From: Ectocarpus siliculosus
Lineage: Eukaryota; Sar; Phaeophyceae; Ectocarpales; Ectocarpaceae
Direction: 5' to 3'
NCBI GenBank assembly: GCA_000310025.1
Contig: FN648609.1
Location: forward strand, 40,254 to 101,132
Length of the DNA stretch: 60,879 bases
Both the position numbers and the translations under genes were made by a program. Numbering within the stretch: position 1 is the stretch's first letter; each line of letters begins with the position of its first letter. This document shows positions 13,231 to 22,490 of this stretch, piece after piece. Below the pieces are notes generated by a model. That model saw nothing but the letters and a program-made list of their open reading frames with translations, made no database searches and had not been told where the DNA came from.

Positions 13231-14100
13231 AAGTGAAAAAACAAGGCCCCCTTGCCGCTCTGACCCACCGGAAGCTTTCCATGTACCGCAGCAAACAGCA
13301 GGGGCAGTACCCACTACCTCACAACATGCAGTACCCGGGTACACGGACTGGTACGTATTGTAGTAGAAGTTTAGTCTCTACTCTCTCCGGTAAGAACAAA
13401 AACGACCGGGCGAACTTGAACTTGTAGTCACAAGAAATAGCGTCATGATGACGTACTTTATTCTGCTTGCCGTGGGAAGTGCGCATCGTTACGCGAGGAA
13501 GGCGTTAACTCCTCGCACAGAATATGATCCTGCCGTAGACCCTATCCCTCAATGTCAACCACAGCTATAATACCCGATACATGGTAGCATCATATCCAGC
13601 TGTAGAAGAATCGAAAAAAAACTGTCTTCTTGGTGACGAAGCGGACCCTCTTTATTGTGACTCTCCAACTGCTTGCTGTTCGTGGATGGCCACATGGCGA
13701 CACAGACAGACAAAATCTAGGGTTTGACGTCGGTCTTATTCGCCGCAGGAGGTTGAAGCTATACTCAAAGTCGGGGAGGGGTCGTGATTTGCAATTCCCT
13801 ACGGAACAGTACTTGAGGCGCCATGAAATTTGCACTGCAGGAGCCGAGGTTGTTGGTCGGCAGGGAAATACAAAAAACAAAATTCATTGGTGGTTTGGGT
13901 GAGTGGGGGACCCCAAAACAATGAAACAGTCGCGGTTCGCGTTGTTCTGGGGCCCTACCGGCGGAAAACATCGTCGCCGCTCTGAACCGCTGGAAGCTGT
14001 CACACAGCACTGCATGTGCGGCGAACCTTAGGGGCCATGCGCATTGCTTGACGGAAAGAGGCGGCGCCCATCGCCTCACATGCAGCAACCGGGTACACGG
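13231..14100 (+). repeat. Dispersed repeat pair A
   Basis: 13231-13345 and 13965-14100 share the order TTGCCGCTCTGA / TCGCCGCTCTGA, then CCGGAAGCT / CTGGAAGCTG, and finally a CTCACA-ACATGCAG-ACCCGGGTACACGG-like block. This is a pair of diverged copies of one anonymous element. Confidence 0.5.
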
Positions 14101-14895
14101 GTAGCCTCCTACTCAGCAAGATGCAAACGATTGCCGTTGACGTTCGATGTTATTGGGACCCTAACGGCAAAAATGCAACAGAGAGAGAGAGAGAGGTAGA
14201 CTAAAGGAAGGGAGACTCGAGAAGACAAAGAATGAACTCTAGAGAAGACACCCATTCTCATCCCTCTGGCCCACCGCAGGCTTGAACACGTGTAACGAAC
14301 GGCGACATCCGATGTGCGCTCAGCAACAACAAACAAGACAAAATAAAAATAGTCTAGTCGTCACTTCCGAACTGCTGTGAAGATACTGCCTGTAAGTTGG
14401 TGGAGACTTTCTTGCTTTTCATCTGGTATGAAGTGGCAACAAAGAAGAACACGACTATCTGTGTAGACTAGAAGCACGACGGACGAACTATTATCTCAAT
14501 GCGCTTGCCGTCGCGATAGATGCGCACCGCTACCGCCATACGAACGAGCAGACTGTTGTCAAACCTGACTACGATAACCGTACGACCATTGCGGCACATT
14601 CCGAGCATAACAGCAGCAACCGCAGCAGCAGCCGCATGTGTACAATGGTCACTCAAGAACGAACGCAATAATAAATAAAAAAAGATTGTGGCTCGCAGCA
14701 CGCAGGACCCTCTTTTGCTGTTGCTTTCAACCGGCCGTTCCCATGGCGAAACAGGGCAAGGAACAGTCAAGGTCGACTCTTGCCGGCCACAGGAGGCGGA
14801 AGCTGCTCAAACTCGGGGACGGCTCATGGTTTGCGATTCCACACCGAACCATACTCGAGGCGCCACGAGATTTACACTGTAGCTCGAGATCGGCA
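13660..14895 (+). repeat. Dispersed repeat pair B
   Basis: 13660-13860 and 14722-14895 align in order: CATGGCGA, CAGACAGAC/CAGTCAAGG, CGCAGGAGG-TGAAGCT / CACAGGAGG-GGAAGCTGCT, CTCAAA-TCGGGGA, and GAGGCGCCA-GA-ATTT. These are diverged copies of the same anonymous repeat about 1.06 kb apart. Confidence 0.55.
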
Positions 14896-15826
14896 TTTGA
14901 GACAGGGTCGGGCAAGGGGTGGGCTATGCGAATAAAAGTTCCACGGATATTGAAAGATGAGACAGCATCAGATAGGCAGTACGTTGGATCTGGAAAGGAC
15001 ATCCATCTGTGCCTATCATCAGAGAGAGTAAGCATGGTCAATAGTACTATGTGTACCCCTGTGCACATTGCTATATTGCATGCTTTTGGGGTGGTCTGCC
15101 TCCTCTTTTTGTCTCCCTGCTGGTCTCCCTGTCATATTTTGTTCTCTTGAGCGAGGCACACCGGCGATCTTTCGGCACGCAAAGCGATCGGAGCTGAGAA
15201 CGGAGGTCATTCGTGGGTGTAGTCACAGAAGGGTTAAGAACCTCTACTTTCGGCCGAGGCCGGGGTTCTTATTTTGCTGATCATCCTCTTGTGGGCTACA
15301 AATCGCCGCAATTTAGGTTTTAGTGTAGGGGTTCTTAACCGGGCTCACAAATGGTGCTCAATTCTTAGCTTGTGATTGTTTTCGAGTCTCAATTTCTTAA
15401 CTGGTAAGTTCCTAAGTGCGGGCGCTATCTGTATACAGAAAGCTGCTGATCAGCGGTGGCCTCCACAGAGCTCAGAAGCCGAGAGAGCTTCCAGAATCAC
15501 CGACCGCACGTATATACGACATGTCGCCATGCTGCCAGCTGGCGCAAGTTAGTATGCTGAAACCACGCCACCAACTGCGGTTGCGTCACACAACGTCGGC
15601 ATCCACATGATGACACGCCCTCGAAACGCATGTACGTCACGGTGCTTTCACGGCTGCTGTGCATTCGTGACCGCAGAGCTTCGAACAAGACAGGTAGCAG
15701 ATACCCGTAGGCAGGAGTGGTGGTGTCGGCAACGTAGCATACAATGTACTCTGCGCCGGTGGCGGCAGGCCGCCGGAAGCTGGATCCGTTGTACGACTGC
15801 TGTGCACCGTAGGTGATATGACGGAA

Positions 15827-16015
15827 GATACCACACCCCGTGGACCGATGTCAAAGCAAAGCCCGAGTACTCGACGACGAAGAGGGTACCAAATCAAATG
15901 ACACGTTTCGGAAGACCCTGCACGAGACCGTTCCTAGGCTGCCTTTCGGCGCCGTCGCTGCTTTTTCTGTCGAGCCATTGAGTTTTGAAAAACGTTACCA
16001 GGGGGTGTGATATGT
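15827..16015. mobile_element. MITE copy A (ACACCCC...GGACCGA family)
   Basis: The element begins with ATACCACACCCCGTGGACCG and ends with AACGTTACCAGGGGGTGTGATAT, so its ends are imperfect inverted repeats around ACACCCC(C)TGG. It is about 190 bp and contains CGACGACGAAGAGG and TTTCGGA blocks shared with the copies at 20138, 21187, 57506 and 60050. It encodes no protein. Confidence 0.65.
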
Positions 16016-16918
16016 CACGCCATGCAACCTTGCGGTTTCTCCTCCACCGAGCCACGTGGCCACTGTTGAGAGATCCTCTTGCGGTAAAAAAACGTTTCTC
16101 GCAGACTTCGTTCATGCACCTTGGAGAGGCTTGTTTGTCCTGCATGAACCACGATCGGAGCTCTCCAGCCGGGGAGGCAAGACTGAGCTTGCGGAACAAT
16201 CGAGACCACGGGCAACGACGAGGCCGAAACGAAAGACCACGAAGTTCATCAAGTGTCGGAAAAAATGATCGAGAGAAAAACTCTCGCGCAGAGAATCGTG
16301 TGTACTTGGATACATTCGGCTATGGATCAACCCATTGACCCCATGGTAGTGTTCACGTAAGGTTGATACGGACGTAGCGCGCACACCGTGATGTGGCCTT
16401 TAAACGTTTCGCGTAAGGTGCGCATCGACCGCAACGAGCACCACCCGAAAACAACGAGAAGATACGAAAAAGAACATTGAAGCCTTCAACAATAAATCCA
16501 TACGACGTCGTACGTAACTAATGCAGCGTAGACAAAATTGCATCTACTGTAAGGGATTATATATCCCTTTCGTTGCGCCGTAAGAAGCGGTGTGTCCTCT
16601 CGTCCTGCACGGCGTTTCAGTACCCGTGTGCGGCCGGCGCATGTGCCATGTGCCAGACATAGGGGATCCTCGTCAGCGGTCCCCCACCCACAGCCATGGA
16701 GCCTTGGCTCTCAGCTCTTCCTCTGACAGCTATCGCGGTGCAGCAGCGACAGACGCAGCAACAGAGAGGGGAGGGAAGGGCCTTCGAATATAAATGAGGG
16801 TACACGATGATTCGAAGGAAACGGCAACAGCACGCCCTCACCTACCATTGACCAGCGACGTACATGGCGACAGGGAACAAGGGGGGGGGGGGGGGGGGGG
16901 GGGGGGAGAAGCCACCGG
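16016..16918. other. Anonymous sequence up to the assembly gap
   Basis: No supported gene. The stretch ends in a run of 26 G (16881-16906) directly before the gap. Confidence 0.5.
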
Positions 16919-17035
16919 NNNNNNNNNNNNNNNNNNNNNNNNNNNNNNNNNNNNNNNNNNNNNNNNNNNNNNNNNNNNNNNNNNNNNNNNNNNNNNNNNN
17001 NNNNNNNNNNNNNNNNNNTGGGTTGGGGGGGGGGG
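16881..17035. other. Poly-G tracts flanking a 100-N assembly gap
   Basis: A run of 26 G (16881-16906) precedes exactly 100 N (16919-17018). G-rich sequence resumes directly after the gap, including a 14-G run interrupted by few other bases. The N run is an arbitrary-length scaffold gap. The flanking homopurine tracts, able to form G-quadruplexes, are a likely cause of the sequencing failure. Open frames translated across the N run have no meaning. Confidence 0.9.
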
Positions 17036-17419
17036 GGTTGAAAAAGTCAACGGGACAGATTGCCGTGAAAATAACAACGGCAGCATTCGTCAAACCTGAG
17101 CCGACTCGCTACATAATTGCCTGTAGCAGTAGTAACCGCAGCAGCGGCAGCAGCAGCGCTGTTCCTGATGCGGCGGCGTACGAAACACGAAACCCCCGCT
17201 CCCCCCAAAAAACTAAATAAAATATATCATCGGTCTAAAAGCCTAGAGAAACAAAACGGCTTCGCTCCATGCGCGAGTTAGCTTGCTAATGGCACTGGTG
17301 TAAGCGTAAGGCAAGACACGACTTGCCTCATGCTTCAGGCACGGACACGGGGTAATATTATTGTTGTAAATTTTGAGCATATATTGTTCTTTGGGCGAGG
17401 CATGCGGAAAAATGCTCAC

Positions 17420-17571
17420 GTCGCAGACCACTGCGTCGACGGTGTCCAGCTCGACCGAGCCGACCCCCTCTTCTCTCGCGGTGTCCGACTGCACGAACAC
17501 GGTGGCCATCCCCAGCGAGGTGGCCGTCACGAGGTTCTTGAAGGAGTCCTCGAACATCACTTCGTAATTGC

Positions 17572-17640
<69 letters not shown>

Positions 17641-17681
17641 CCATGTACGCGAGCCATGCGTCGAACGAGATTGCACACACA

Positions 17682-17712
<31 letters not shown>

Positions 17713-20700
17713 GCGCGCGAACCAGTTAATGACAGTTAGAAGTGTTGTTGGTTTTCACCCGCACTGAGCCTGAAGTCTTTTCATTGGTCAGCCGGTTAGC
17801 GCGGTCGATGCTAATAATAAAAACACACACGCGAACCACCCGGCCAAGAAACAGAAGGGGCGGAACACGGGGCAACGCCGAAAGCAACGGGCACTGAGAA
17901 CAGACGGGGTAAGCAGCAGCGGGTCTCTTCGAAGCAACGCACAACAAAGGTGGTGCTACAGAACGCGGGCGAACGCAGACAGGTGCGTGAACGAGGAGCC
18001 TGCCAAGAATGCTGGTAAGGTGTTGGGAGTGGACGGAGATGAGAAAAAAGAGTTTCGCGAACCAGTTCGTGTACTCTCCTCTGAAGAGGCTGGAGCTCGA
18101 AATCCCTTGCCCAGATTTTTCTTCGTGCTTACCGCGACATGGTTCCGACCAAGTTCGGTTGCCCAGTGCTTCATGTCGCCGCCAAGTACTGCTCAATCCC
18201 TGCCCTTCCATGTGTTTTTTGAAAGATTTCTTGGCGGCCTCTTGGATTGTAGAGCAAGCAAGATCTTTCCGAAAACAACACCCTTCGCAGCATTCTTGGG
18301 GCGGTCCTATTAATAGTTGAAAAATCGATCGCATACTATCTGTCTTCTTCCTTCACTCGTTTTTTTTTTTTCGGTACCTCGAGAGAAAAAAAAATGATCG
18401 CACGGATCTCTTCTCACCGAAGAAACGCGACACCCAACACAGTCCCCAAGAAAAAGAAGAGGGGATGTCTCATTCCAATCGCAAACAACGTGCTTATCAA
18501 TGCCAGTTGCTGTTGTTGACGTTCGCCTGTGTAAGGCCATCACGGGCCAGGAACTAATTCGGTCCAGTCCCCGGGCATCACGGAGTACAGACTGAAGAAG
18601 GACCACGAGCACTAAGAACAACGATACCCAAAACGACACCAACACCACCGCCACCAACAACAACAAAAACAGTAACAACAGCAACAGCGACACCAGCAGC
18701 AGAAACGACAACACCCCCCTGCTGTACCTGTCTTGGCGGGGTCCGCTCCCACCGACTGGAGCACTCCTTCGAAAGCCGCCTTGTCGGGCTTGCACGTCTC
18801 CCCCATGGCCTTGGCGCCGATGACGCCCTTGAAGTGGTGCCGGATTCCCAGTAGCGCCAAGGCCTCCTGTTCCGAGATTAGAACCAAATAGATCATCATG
18901 CATGGGTCATGCGTGCGTGTGTGTGTGTATTCGTCCCATGTGTTCTGGCGCCGGTTTACAGGCCTTTCTGCGTAATATATATAGCTGACATATCAGCCGG
19001 GGTCACACAAGAGGAAGGTCACACAATGGCTTTTTCATATATACCCCTTGAAGTGGTGCCGGATTCCCAGTAGCGCCAAGGCCTCCTGTTCCGAGATTAG
19101 AACCAAATAGATCATCATGCATGGGTCATGCGTGCGTGTGTGTGTGTATTCGTCCCATGTGTTCTGGCGCCGGTTTACAGGCCTTTCTGCGTAATATATA
19201 TAGCTGACATATCAGCCGGGGTCACACAAGAGGAAGGTCACACAATGGCTTTTTCATATATACGTATATGGTATTGTTTTTTTTAAAGCTTTTTCATGTA
19301 TACGTATATGGTATTGTTTTGTTTTATTTCTCTACCTTTCCCCCGACGGTGCTTGCCTTAGTTTTTATAGCGAGAAGGGTTCAGCCATCGCTTTCCCTCG
19401 TCGACCGTGTGCGTGCGTTTTTTTTGGTAGCATCGACCGCGCTAACCGGCTGACCAATGAAAATAGGTCAGTCTCGGTGCGGTAGAAAAGACAAGACTCT
19501 TCAGTGGGCCACGATCTGGGATCCTGCCACCGAGCGTCATGGGGGAACTACGCTACCCTCCGGATAAAAAGACAGATACCGTAGCAATAACAGAAGAAGA
19601 CCGCACGTGTTTTCTATGTCTGCCACTTCTTTGGATACGCGTGCGTTTTGGTGTGTGTGTGAGAGAGAAAGAGCGAGAGAGAGAGAGCGAAAGCGAAAGC
19701 GAGAGAGAGAGAGAAACTCGTCGAAGCAAGAACTCCAACACCCGCAACACGACAAACAAATGGTGCGGAAACCAACGCCCGTGCGAGAAAACACAAATAC
19801 ATCGTCCGCTAAAAAAACGCCGAAGACACCAAAAATAAAAATTACCTCCGCCTCGACTTCGTTGCAGTTGGTGAACACGTACTTGTCCTTCTGCGGCAGC
19901 TTCTCGAGCGCCGACTTTACCCCCGGCGGTGCCTCCTTGATGAAGTCCGCGGCGCCGGCCCTGACGCTAGTCCAGAAGTCCTCCAGGTCGAACTCGTAGC
20001 CGCCTCCTACCCTGCGCATGCGTAACCAAGCCCCCCGATGCAAGCACGGAGAAAGACAGTGGTCGAAATGAAACGTGAGTATAGGATTTATGTATTTTTG
20101 TATGTATGCATGTACGTGTATGTTTACGTGACACGAGATACCACACCCCCTGCACCGATTTTCAAAGCTCGAGTGCTCCACGACAAAAAAAGGATACAAC
20201 TACGTTGTCGGAAAAGCTTCTCGGCGAGTCGGTTCCAACACCTACGCTTTCGGATTTCGACGCCACGACTTCTCTGTTGCTGTGGAGAGTAACCGGGCTT
20301 TAGAAAATTGGTCCAGGGGGTGGTATCCTACGTTACCCACGGTACTACAGCAGTGCCAGGGTCTGCAGTCAAGCGCCTGCTGGCCGTGAAATCGCACGAC
20401 GCAGATAGCTGATTTTTGGCCTCCGGAATCATCGCAATATCAAGGAAATGCCTGCTGTAGTACACAGGAATGGTCCCGCAATGATGTATAGTGCCGGGTG
20501 AAATCGCGCGACACAGATGGAATGTTCAAGTTGTTTCATGCTCTGAACACTGCCGGTTGCCCGCGACATAACGCCGGTTCAAGGGCTGGCACCTCGAGTA
20601 TGTCCTCACCGTAGTCCCTTTGCCGATTGGTTGTACTTCTGAAAAAGCGGCCTCCAAACCTTCTCCGGCTCCTCTATCCCCAGCTTGTCGCTCATGAACC

Positions 20701-21766
20701 GCCACATATTTTGCCGCTTTGTGACATTTTTGTTTTTTTCCCGATGAAACGTGCGAGAAACGGATAAACGAAACAAATTGAACGGCACACGGAGTACCAG
20801 TGAGCGTTCCAGTCTAAGGGGGGAGGGGGTTGCTGCCGACCCACTCACCACAGGCCTTGACACCTTGTCGGTTCAACTGAAGATAAAAAATATTGCTTTA
20901 TCATCCAATGGGTGGGAAAATCACCTATCCATCGCCGCATGCATACTCTTAAGGACAAGCCGATGTTTTTCGTTTTTTTTTCTTCGCGACAAGGCAGTCG
21001 GAATGAGCTCTTCGCTTGAAACAGGCAAACGAGGTACCCGTTGGAAACTAAACCATAATACGTTCGCCCATAAATAAAACTTTTCTAGCATGTAAGGCAG
21101 TGTAGTGGCCTCTGCATAAGGCTGAACAAACAAGGTTGGTCGCCCGGTATAAGATCTGCCACATCCATTGGCATTACCGTACGCGACGCAAGAACACCCC
21201 CTGGACCGATTTTCAAAGCTCGATTACTCCACGACGAAGAGGACGCATAAGCGAATCGATACGTTTTCGGAGAGCTGTCGACCAGACGGCTTCAACGCTA
21301 CCGTTTTTGGCGCTGCAACTCTTTCTGCTGTTGACAAAGCGAGCTTTGAAAATCGGTCCATTGGGTGTGTTATCTTGCGTCGCACATGGAATGCGGCTTG
21401 TACAGCGACGACTCTACGGTACAACGCAGGCGCTCTATGCACACACACACAACCGTGCAGTTTTCTTCTATTGCTACCGTTTCTGTCTTTCATTCGGAGT
21501 ACCGGCCCCCATGCCGCCTCCTCACGGGGTCCCAGTTAATGGCAGTTAGAAGTGCTTCGTGTTTTCAACCGCACTGAGACTGACGTCTTTTCATTGGTCA
21601 GCCGGTTAGCGCGGTCGATGCTCTTAAAAACTACACACACACAAAGAAACAAGTGTGGCCAACGTATCCGTTGGCTGGAGCCTACTCACTCACTCACCAC
21701 GTGGATGTGGTAACCGTTGTCCAGGGGATAGAGCGTGCCGTCGAGATCGAACAGAAGGGTTTCCAT
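17420..21766 (-). CDS. HAD-superfamily pyrimidine 5'-nucleotidase-like phosphatase, five exons, 3' end unresolved
   Basis: Exons on the minus strand: 21766-21698, 20716-20610, 20011-19846, 18866-18728 and 17559-17420. All junctions are GT-AG and the phases (0,2,0,1,0) join without a break into 207 codons. HAD motif I is DLDGTLY (Asp7, Asp9), motif II is VFTNCN (Thr106-Asn107), the motif III lysine is in CKPD (Lys140), and motif IV is FEDS (Glu164-Asp165). The sequence around WRPLFQKYNQSAKGLR is characteristic of the Sdt1/Phm8-type pyrimidine and nucleotide 5'-nucleotidases, which dephosphorylate nucleoside monophosphates in the cytosol. The start ATG lies six codons before the catalytic Asp, typical for the family. 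After VDAVVCD a good donor (GTGAGC) suggests one more short exon, which I could not place; it may lie towards or beyond the N gap. Without splicing the frame would run to a stop at 17243. The introns are loaded with MITEs, microsatellites and a 219-bp duplication. Confidence 0.85.
17573..17641 (+). repeat. (GTT)n microsatellite
   Basis: About 22 uninterrupted GTT units, 14 bp upstream (in gene orientation) of exon 5 of the HAD gene, where they read as CAA. The tract occupies the place of the usual polypyrimidine tract before the acceptor at 17560. Confidence 0.9.
17674..17719 (+). repeat. (CA)n-(CG)n alternating tract
   Basis: About 12 CA units followed directly by about 10 GC units give 46 bp of strictly alternating purine/pyrimidine. 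Such tracts readily adopt Z-DNA. It lies in the last intron seen in the HAD gene. Confidence 0.85.
17722..17812 (+). repeat. Dispersed repeat R copy 1 (partial)
   Basis: Contains GTTAATG-CAGTTAGAAGTG followed by TCATTGGTCAGCCGGTTAGC and GCGGTCGATGCT. It is homologous to copies at 19429, 21447 and 23681. It sits in the last intron seen in the HAD gene. Confidence 0.75.
18826..19263. repeat. Perfect-looking 219-bp tandem duplication that copies part of HAD exon 4
   Basis: Two adjacent units, 18826-19044 and 19045-19263, appear identical by eye. The unit includes the first 41 bp of exon 4 of the HAD gene with its AG acceptor (18866-18867), plus intron sequence. The upstream copy (in gene orientation) therefore presents a second, equally good acceptor at 19085-19086 leading into a truncated exon without its donor. 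The near identity points to a recent event. Confidence 0.85.
19429..19610 (-). repeat. Dispersed repeat R copy 2
   Basis: Starts with GCATCGACCGCGCTAACCGG and CTGACCAATGAAAA, the reverse complement of copies 1 and 3. It continues through GGGGGAACTACGCTACCCTC into AGCAATAACAGAAGAAGA. It lies in intron 3 of the HAD gene. Confidence 0.75.
19662..19712 (+). repeat. GA-rich microsatellite
   Basis: Imperfect (GA)n with interspersed GCGAAA units, within HAD intron 3. It is the source of low-complexity open frames on both strands. Confidence 0.8.
20138..20327. mobile_element. MITE copy B
   Basis: The left end reads ATACCACACCCCCTGCACCG followed by ATTTTCAAAGCTCGAG. The right end reads GAAAATTGGTCCAGGGGGTG and then GTAT, giving imperfect terminal inverted repeats of about 30 bp. 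Length is about 190 bp, in HAD intron 2. Same family as copies at 15827, 21187, 57506 and 60050. Confidence 0.75.
21187..21376. mobile_element. MITE copy C
   Basis: The left end is AACACCCCCTGGACCGATTT then TCAAAGCTCGA. The right end is CGAGCTTTGAAAATCGGTCC followed by ATTGGGTGTGTTAT. This is one of the best preserved pairs of terminal inverted repeats in the family. About 190 bp, non-coding, in HAD intron 1. Confidence 0.8.
21447..21624 (+). repeat. Dispersed repeat R copy 3
   Basis: Contains TTCTTCTATTGCTACCGTTT, GGGGTCCCAGTTAATGGCAG, TCATTGGTCAGCCGGTTAGC and GCGGTCGATGCT in this order. It lies in HAD intron 1 and is the best full-length plus-strand copy of the repeat. Confidence 0.75.
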
Positions 21767-21964
21767 CTCTTGCTGCTTCCGTCAAAACCTTCAATACCTT
21801 CAAAAAGGAAAAAAAGAAATATGAAAAATAGAAGAAAAGGAAAAAAGGAAAAAAGGAACAACGGAACACAGGAAAAACGGAAAAACGAAAAACGAAAAAA
21901 ATAAAAAAATAAAACAAGAACGTAACGTTATCCTTCAGTCGGTTATGTAGCGCAGTCGGTGCTG

Positions 21965-22490
21965 CAGTCTTGGTCCCAGTTGAGCGGTTACCCGTTTAGC
22001 GGGATGCCCCTGAATAGAGATTCTAAAACCTCGTGGCACGCCTGCACCCCGGTTGTCAACCGCTGAATCGTTGGTGCCCTCAATAGCGGTGTTCGATTCA
22101 AAATTTAGTGAGACGCCGCGCGCGCTTGCGATTGCACGCGCAACAGTTAGCACACACACATGCATACAATGCGGTGCGCTGGTGGATGGAAGGTTGTACA
22201 AGCTTCCAGAGTTCAAGCGGGGCGCACAAGTGTCAAGGTGGTTTGTGGTGGCCGTATGCACGGCACGTGTGGGGAGGTGGAGGATCCGGATGGCAGCGAG
22301 ATGCACCACCGCATATGCCACTCATGTGCTAGCCAAGACGGCGCAGACTTCCCCACTCGTCTCGAATCCACCCCAAGCCCAAAGAGGTGGTGACGTTCTA
22401 GCACAAGACGCGCGGAAGAAACCGATTCGCTCGCTCTACAGCTGCGCGGCATCCCCACCCGCGGCTCGAGTTTGGCCACGAGCCTGAAGT
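21965..22490 (+). mobile_element. Relic of the zinc-finger DNA transposon family
   Basis: The tip CAGTCTTGGTCCC at 21965 resembles the tip at 813 (CAGTTTTGGGCCC). The shared block GTTTAGCGGGATGCCC follows at about 21991, and AATAGAG/AATAGCG repeats lie at about 22012 and 22083. The zinc-finger pseudogene at 22169 follows in the same orientation. The flank is not TA and no right end was found, so the copy is degraded. Confidence 0.45.
22169..22393 (+). pseudogene. Degenerate zinc-finger gene of the DNA transposon family
   Basis: The frame starts MRCAGGWKV and passes into CGGRMHGTCGEVEDPDGSEM then HHRICHSC. This parallels CGGRLHGTCGSVEGDF and SRICSSC of the intact gene at 46288. The upstream zinc ligands (H-x-C-x-GG) are found in another frame (HKCQGG), so about one base has been lost or gained. 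The frame stops at 22393 before any HTH region. The product would have been a DNA-binding protein; this copy is most likely dead. Confidence 0.55.

Larger units (their letters stand above)
10603..15826. other. Gene-poor, repeat-containing stretch
   Basis: No supported gene. The region holds two pairs of homologous repeats (13231-13345 with 13965-14100; 13660-13860 with 14722-14895), GA-rich tracts near 14180, and scattered short open frames. An open frame from 14743 (MAKQGKEQSRSTLAG start) covers the better repeat copy, but its counterpart near 13660 is not in the same frame, so neither is called as a gene. Confidence 0.5.

Noticed and set aside
16794-17220. Open frames with long runs of X
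   Set aside because: They are translations across the 100-N gap and poly-G tracts and have no meaning.
17726-18334. 202-codon minus-strand frame inside the last seen HAD intron
   Set aside because: It overlaps repeat R and intron sequence and lacks a domain; the exon chain on both sides is already phase-consistent without it.
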